Part shown: piece after piece, positions 59,146 to 64,000 of the stretch | Layout of the letters: every line of letters begins with the position of its first letter | How positions within the stretch are numbered: the stretch's first letter is position 1 | NCBI GenBank assembly: GCA_963978895.1 | Contig: OZ022244.1 | Coordinates: forward strand, 417,590 to 481,589 | Reading direction: 5' to 3' | Source of the DNA: Erpobdella octoculata | Taxonomy: Eukaryota; Annelida; Clitellata; Hirudinida; Erpobdellidae | Length of the DNA stretch: 64,000 nucleotides | Notes under the pieces: generated by a model | What the model was told of the DNA's origin: nothing | Database searches by the model: none | What the model saw: only the letters and a program-made list of their open reading frames with translations | Made by a program: the position numbers and the translations under genes

Positions 59146-60365
59146 TCACGCAGGTTTTTTATTCTGTGCCAAAAACTCTTTTATCGTTTCTGTAAAATCG
59201 CTTGACTTCGATTTAACAAATCTTACAATATCATCAGCTTCTGTAAAATCGCTTGACTTCGATTTAACAAATCTTACAATTTCATCAGCTTCTGGAATAA
59301 TGCAGTTGGTAAATTCCAAATATTTTTTGTACGCCGTAATTAAGTGAAGAATTAATTTTGAATTACCAACATGTCTAGAATCAACACCTTTGTACGAAAT
59401 AACAGTTGAAATCCATTTTTGTGTTGGTGATAATAAACATTTCCATATTACGTCGTCCAGAAAATAATCTACAGACGTTCTGATTATAATATGAATCCAT
59501 TCGCGGCTGTATCTTGAATTCAACATTGCTTTTATAAACCTTTTAGGCTCTTTGTTTTCTAATTCAAGTTTGAAAAAAAAACAAATACAACTCAAAAAAA
59601 GGTAATCAAACTCAAAGATGTCGGGATTGTAATAATAAAATGCTTTAAGATAACATTCAATAATGATCGGAAGTTTTTTTCTTATTTTTAAATGATGTTC
59701 TTCTGTTTTTGCCAAATTTTGCAATCTTATCATGCAATTAAAAAAAAAAACAATGTTCGAGAAAACGCTTTTCATTGATGCTAAAAGCCCATCAACTGTG
59801 CATAAGTTACTTACAATCATCTCAGAGTTTAGATCTGAAGGAAGCTCAATATTATTATTAAGAAAACGCAAACCTAAATACTTGAAACTTCTTGTGTGCG
59901 TCCACGTAAAAGTTTCTTCACACTCATTCATAAAATCACTTATATCTAAATAAACTAAATTAGGTAGTTTGTCTATCATTTTGTATATTAGTTGTAGATA
60001 ATTCTTATTAATCACATTATGTTTTACAGTTTCACAGTTTCACTTATATCAAGCCACGTTAAATTAGAAAGACATGATATTGAATCAACCAGTTTTTTTA
60101 ACATCTCAACAGAAGTTATTATTATACACAATTTTCGAAGACTAACAAAGTAGCAAATTTTGCTAAAGATGTTTCCTTCAAAATAATAACGGTGGATTAA
60201 AACTTGTAAATTTTCAAAAGGAAACTCAATTTTAAAAATATCAATTAGATCCTTATTATAATAGATTTGATTGGTAGGATAGCTACAAGAAAGAGAAAGT
60301 TTAAGTAATTTTGGACATAACCAAGCAGACATTTTGTCTACGTAAATTTGGGCAAGAAAAATAGA
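59146..60365 (-). pseudogene. LRR protein relative, 5'-truncated and frameshifted
   Basis: Homologous to the nested gene at 4954-10273: LCPKL, F-P-F-E-N-L-Q, C-L-S-N-L-T-W-L-D-I-S, L-P-N-L-V-Y-L-D-I-S, Y-L-G-L, D-D-V-I-W. Two frames are needed. Near 60032-60048 an 8-bp tandem duplication (GTGAAACT twice on the minus strand) shifts the frame right after L-D-I-S-E-T-V-K. The first about 150 residues of the relative are missing; at about 60365 the homology runs into (CA)n and (TA)n. Near the C terminus a 51-bp tandem duplication (59188-59289) repeats 17 residues (VRFVKSKSSDF twice). Probably a dead copy. Tentative ZYG11/ZER1-like. Confidence 0.65.
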
Positions 60366-60383
60366 AAAGAAAGAATGCAAACA

Positions 60384-60490
<107 letters not shown>

Positions 60491-61685
60491 AAACAAAAAT
60501 TCTATTAAAAAATTTAAAAAAAAAAATTTTCTCTCTTTAAAGCGATGTTTGATCCTTGAGGAGTTGAAACAAACAAAAAAATAGAAACTTATCATGATTA
60601 CCATCATCATCTCCACGACTACTATCATCATCATCATCAACAACATCGTCGTCATCATCATTATCACAGGCAAGTAACGAATGACTTGAGCGAATCAAAT
60701 TAGCGACTTACGAACACGTCGGGAAAGGAGGAAAAGTCGTGCCAGGGATGATGCTGCGCAGCAAAAAAGCTTGAAGAGCTGCCATCAGCTATCGAAAAAG
60801 AGACTCATCATCATCATCGTCATCATCACATTCGCAATAATAATCATAATAATAGTAATAAAAATAATAATAAGCATCATCATCATCATCATCATTGTAA
60901 GATAAAATAGATCTAACATTACAGCTCTGAAGTAAGAACGAATAAAATAAAAGTTTAAATAAGACGGAAAAAGTTTGTCCGAAACGAAACCAGGTCAGTC
61001 AATAAGTTCAGGAGTCAGATGATCAGGTCAGGGGTCAGATGATCAGGTCAGGGATCAGACTGTCGCGGACTAGAATTCGGAAAAACAACTACTAAAAGAA
61101 AGAAGGAAGATAGAACATACGTGGAAGAGAGGCGAGAAAAAGTAAAGATAGGAACGAATACTCGATAATTTTCGACCGACAAAAAGTAGCAATATACCTA
61201 CATCAGTTGAAGGATTTTTGAAGTTTTTTCTATGCAAGAGAGAAAGTAAAAACTCAGAGAAGAAAAATTACGATGAAAATCATTAAATGACTTAATTAAT
61301 TGAAATGAATTCAAATATTATTCATATAGAAATAATCTCAGGGGTTCTTCGATATGACACACGTGTGTATGTGATCATGTGACCGTGGAAACAACACGTG
61401 ATCTTCCGTAAGCGCTAATTTAAAGTACTTGCGCCGTAAGCTGAAATCGTAAAAATAGAACGAAGCTCTTTTTTGAATAAACTCGTCAAAGGAAAAGAGA
61501 TATTAAACCGTTTCAAACAACTTATAAACATCATTCGTAACAACGTTAAAAACACGAACGTAATGATAACAATAACAATAATAAAATTAATAATTATAAT
61601 AACAAGAATAACAACCAATCAATCACATTATACTGGACAGTGACAATCAATACAACAGTAAAATTTTTTTCTTTGATTCTCCACA
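60491..61685. other. Spacer, no gene recognised
   Basis: Scattered CAT/ATC triplets at 60598-60665, 60805-60835 and 60875-60895, and a GGTCAGATGATCAGGTCA tandem repeat at 60993-61058. Includes the 3' UTR of the SLC6 exons. Confidence 0.5.
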
Positions 61686-62607
61686 TCAAGCAAGACCGTC
61701 GTCCGCGTCCTTTTTCGGACTTTCGGCGTCGCTGGTAGCCAGAAAGTGTTCCGGGGGGTGTCCGGCGAGCATGGCAGAGGGGGATTCGTCCCCGATGTCG
61801 ATGATCTCGGAAACGATCTTGTTGAGCTTCATGCGTTTGTACAGCTCGTTCCGAGTGTGGTCGGCAGGCCCCCAGTCTCTTGTTGGTTTGCTCACTTCCC
61901 GAAGTCTCTGAGTGTTTGATATGATCATGTGGTTGAGTAGTCCATATGATCACAAAGATTAGTTCATATGATCATGTGGTTGAGTATTTGATATGATCGT
62001 GTGGTTGAGTATATGATATGATCATTTGGTTGAGTAGTTGATATGATCACAAAGTTGATTAGTTGATATGATCATGTGGTTGAGTAGTTGATATGATCAC
62101 AAAGTTGATTAGTTGATATGATCATGTGGTTGAGTATATGATATGATCATGTGGTTGAGTAGTTGATATGATCATGTCGTTGAGTAGTTGATATGATCAC
62201 AAAGTTGATTAGTTCATATGATCATGTGGATGAGTAGTCCATATGATCATATTGGCCATGTGTTGTGCTATTTCATATGGTAGATCTAGACTTGTTGCAA
62301 TAATAATTAACATTATTTTTGGTCAATAAAAGAAATTTGCACCTACAACTCAAAATATAATCTATTAAATTTCTCAGATTCAGTCTCCACCCCACAGTGC
62401 CCTTGGCCAAAAAACCCTCGTTAAACCACGCCCACTCACATCTCCTAAAGTGCCCTTTCTCTTGACGACCTTGTAGACGGCAATAATTAATATAGGAAGC
62501 ATGGAGCTGAGGGAGAGTGCCAGGCCACAGAGGATGGCCCAGGTGGGGTACTTGTAGTTGCCGTAGGTGACGGGGGTGTGCATGATTAAGTTCGAGACGA
62601 AGACAAA
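61686..62607 (-). CDS. SLC6-type neurotransmitter/amino-acid symporter, last two exons
   Basis: Exons 62607-62440 (168 nt) and 61907-61686 (222 nt), joined in phase 0. The first carries H-T-P-V-T-Y-G-N-Y-K-Y-P-T-W-A and a last hydrophobic helix (LSSMLPILIIAVYKVVK), as in TM12 of Na+/Cl- dependent transporters. The second starts RLREVSKPTRDWGPADHTR, the typical SLC6 tail (R-L-x-x-L-x-x-P-x-x-D-W-G-P), and ends ..DADDGLA-stop. The substrate (proline, glycine, GABA or taurine) cannot be told from the tail. TM1-TM11 exons should lie beyond 64 kb. Duplication copy B sits directly upstream, so these exons may be an orphaned duplicate. Confidence 0.82.
61925..62255. repeat. TATGATCATGTGGTTGAGTAG minisatellite in the SLC6 intron
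   Basis: A 24- to 27-bp unit (GATATGATCATGTGGTTGAG or CACAAAGTTGATTAGTT) repeated about twelve times. The palindromes TGATCA and CATATG recur. Confidence 0.75.
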
Positions 62608-62902
62608 CTGAAAGAAGAAACGTATAAATTGAATGCTCATCATCATTGTCGTCATCGTCATCATCATCACCATCATTATCAGTATCATCATCATCAGCAC
62701 ATCATAGAGGAATTTCAACACAATGAAACATGCAAAAAATTAATTAATTAACCTAAAATGTCCTAAAACTTACTGAAGTTCTAAGTAATTCAGCCAACAT
62801 TTAAGAAAATAATGCTGACTAAGGATCAAAGTACATCTAACACTTCTTAGAAAACTTAATGACTTTTTAGACTTAACAGTTACTGCACACAAAAAAACCA
62901 AC

Positions 62903-63120
62903 CTGAAAAGTCCGTAGAAACAAAGTTTATTCATGAGCTGCGTCAGTTCAACGTGCCTCGGATAATAATCGTAAAAAGAGGGTTTCTTGTTGATCGGTTT
63001 CTCGGAGAAAAGTTTAACGACTTTGAATGCCGGTCTGGGGGTCTGACGGGCTACCTCGCCAAATATTCTTGAACTCAATCGTCCCATCCTCTTGGCGTAA
63101 TTTGAAATAGAACTCGCCAT
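62903..63120 (-). pseudogene. Second copy of MRPS33 exon 1
   Basis: Same 218-nt exon with the donor at 62902 and almost the same sequence (one visible residue change, L-C-F for L-R-F). No copy of exon 2 follows before the SLC6 exons, so it has no local partner. Confidence 0.75.
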
Positions 63121-63436
63121 AATTCTATGTGCGTACGATATGCAATAATTCTAAATTTCACATGGATTGAATCAGATCGCTGTTTCACCTCTCGAGAAGA
63201 CGATAATAACAATAACAAAATATTAGCAAAGAACTGCAGACGCAATTCTGCAGTAGCAACGATTTTTTTTTTAATTTTGAAAACTTAAAATTATGTTTAC
63301 AAAGTTCAGATTAAATACTTAATTAACAAACATTGATATTTTATTTAAAAAAATATATTTAAGCTGTTTCCTCCATGGATCTGGTTTACAGCAGACTAAA
63401 TTTAATTTGACTGCTCTGTTACTCGTCCTTCCTAGC

Positions 63437-63497
63437 TTCGATAAAAACGATCATGAAACCTCAAGACTCTTGAGGTTTCATGATCGTTTTTATCGAA
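63437..63497. repeat. Perfect 30-bp inverted repeat, copy B
   Basis: Identical to 58627-58687; both arms are unchanged in the second duplicate. Confidence 0.88.
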
Positions 63498-63954
63498 TTT
63501 ATTGAAGTAGCTTAAGCAGCTGCTATTATGGCGGCTGCAAACCAAAGATCCATGTTTGTACAAAGGCTAATAGACGGGCTGCTGCACGGGCCGGTCTATG
63601 ATTTTTAGGGTTTTCAAACGGGCCGGGCCGAGAATTTTACCAAGAATAGGGATTTAAGATCTGTAAAAACGGACCGCTGAAAATCGGCCGGTGCAATACT
63701 TTAATAAAGGCACTGATGACATGGGATATTTTTTGGCCAAACAAAAACAAATAAAAATCAAATTTCTTGAAAACAATCCTATTTTTTTTTCAGGTTTTAT
63801 TATTAAAAAAAAGTAAAATAATACAAACAGAAAAACAAAATAAAATAAATGAAATAAAAAAAATTTTTTTTTGGTTTCCAAACTTTATCAGCTAATCAAT
63901 GTGTGAATGTCTCAAACAAAAGCTCTCGGTTATCGTGACATTTTTAACTTATTT

Positions 63955-64000
63955 TTACGCAGGTTTTTTATTCTGTGCCAAAAACTCTTTTATCGTTTCT
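63955..64000 (-). CDS. LRR protein relative, 3' end of copy B (partial)
   Basis: Matches the last codons of the LRR pseudogene at 59146; the stop is TAA where copy A has TGA. The rest lies beyond the window. Confidence 0.55.
   Translation of the reverse strand, partial: ETIKEFLAQNKKPA

Larger units (their letters stand above)
57836..59191. repeat. Segmental duplication, copy A
   Basis: From ATTAACCTAAAACTTACTGAAG onward it matches 62752-64000 almost base for base, covering MRPS33 exon 1, its upstream region, the 30-bp inverted repeat, the M4 segment and the LRR 3' end. Copy A carries about 110 extra bp (about 57975-58085) made by a partial local duplication. Confidence 0.88.
62752..64000. 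repeat. Segmental duplication, copy B (runs off the window)
   Basis: Same order and orientation as 57836-59191 with a few percent or less difference. The left border shares ATTAATTAACCTAAAA with copy A. Confidence 0.88.

Noticed and set aside
61594..61953. 119-codon Arg-rich frame at the SLC6 tail
   Set aside because: Wrong frame; the neighbouring frame gives the SLC6 tail (KPTRDWGPA) with a matching splice acceptor.

Overview
The window is animal nuclear DNA: introns with GT..AG borders, AT-rich, and crowded with microsatellites, Helitrons, MITEs and tRNA-like SINEs. A tandem family of BPI/LBP-type proteins, a LAR-type receptor tyrosine phosphatase with many short introns, MRPS33 and an SLC6 transporter point to an invertebrate metazoan. 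I cannot fix the phylum. A short TTAGGG-like tract argues weakly against insects and nematodes.

Left part (1-31.6 kb, + strand): five BPI/LBP-like genes in tandem, the first cut by the window edge. Genes 1, 2 and 4 have six coding exons with the same intron phases (1,0,2,0,0) and give 453-484 codon proteins, the normal BPI/LBP size. Each full gene keeps a signal peptide, the two Cys matching the BPI N-domain disulfide, and a C-terminal motif G-I-P-L-P. Gene 3 appears to have exons 4 and 5 fused. The last intron of gene 1 is about 9.6 kb. It contains an intronless leucine-rich-repeat gene (perhaps ZYG11/ZER1-like) that is itself split by a head-to-tail Helitron array.

Middle (34-56 kb): a PAR/CES-2-like bZIP exon on +, then, convergent on -, about 33 exons of a LAR-type receptor phosphatase: nine fibronectin III repeats, one membrane span, active D1 and degenerate D2. 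A 27-nt frame-preserving microexon candidate lies in its third FN3 linker. The Ig domains and signal peptide expected upstream are absent. A 200-N gap at 56301-56500 sits where the next exons should begin, and the FN3-1 exon beside it carries an apparent 1-nt frameshift.

Right part (56.8-64 kb, - strand): MRPS33, a broken LRR relative, the last two exons of an SLC6 transporter, then a near-identical second copy of the MRPS33 first exon and LRR 3' end. This looks like a tandem duplication of about 4.9 kb with breakpoints in the MRPS33 and SLC6 introns, or an unmerged haplotype.

Most long open frames elsewhere are translations of microsatellites or antisense frames of exons. The most distinctive biology is the BPI/LBP-like array with its nested, Helitron-broken LRR gene. 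The Helitron identity is supported by A|T insertion without target duplication, TC and CTAG termini, and a 3' hairpin.
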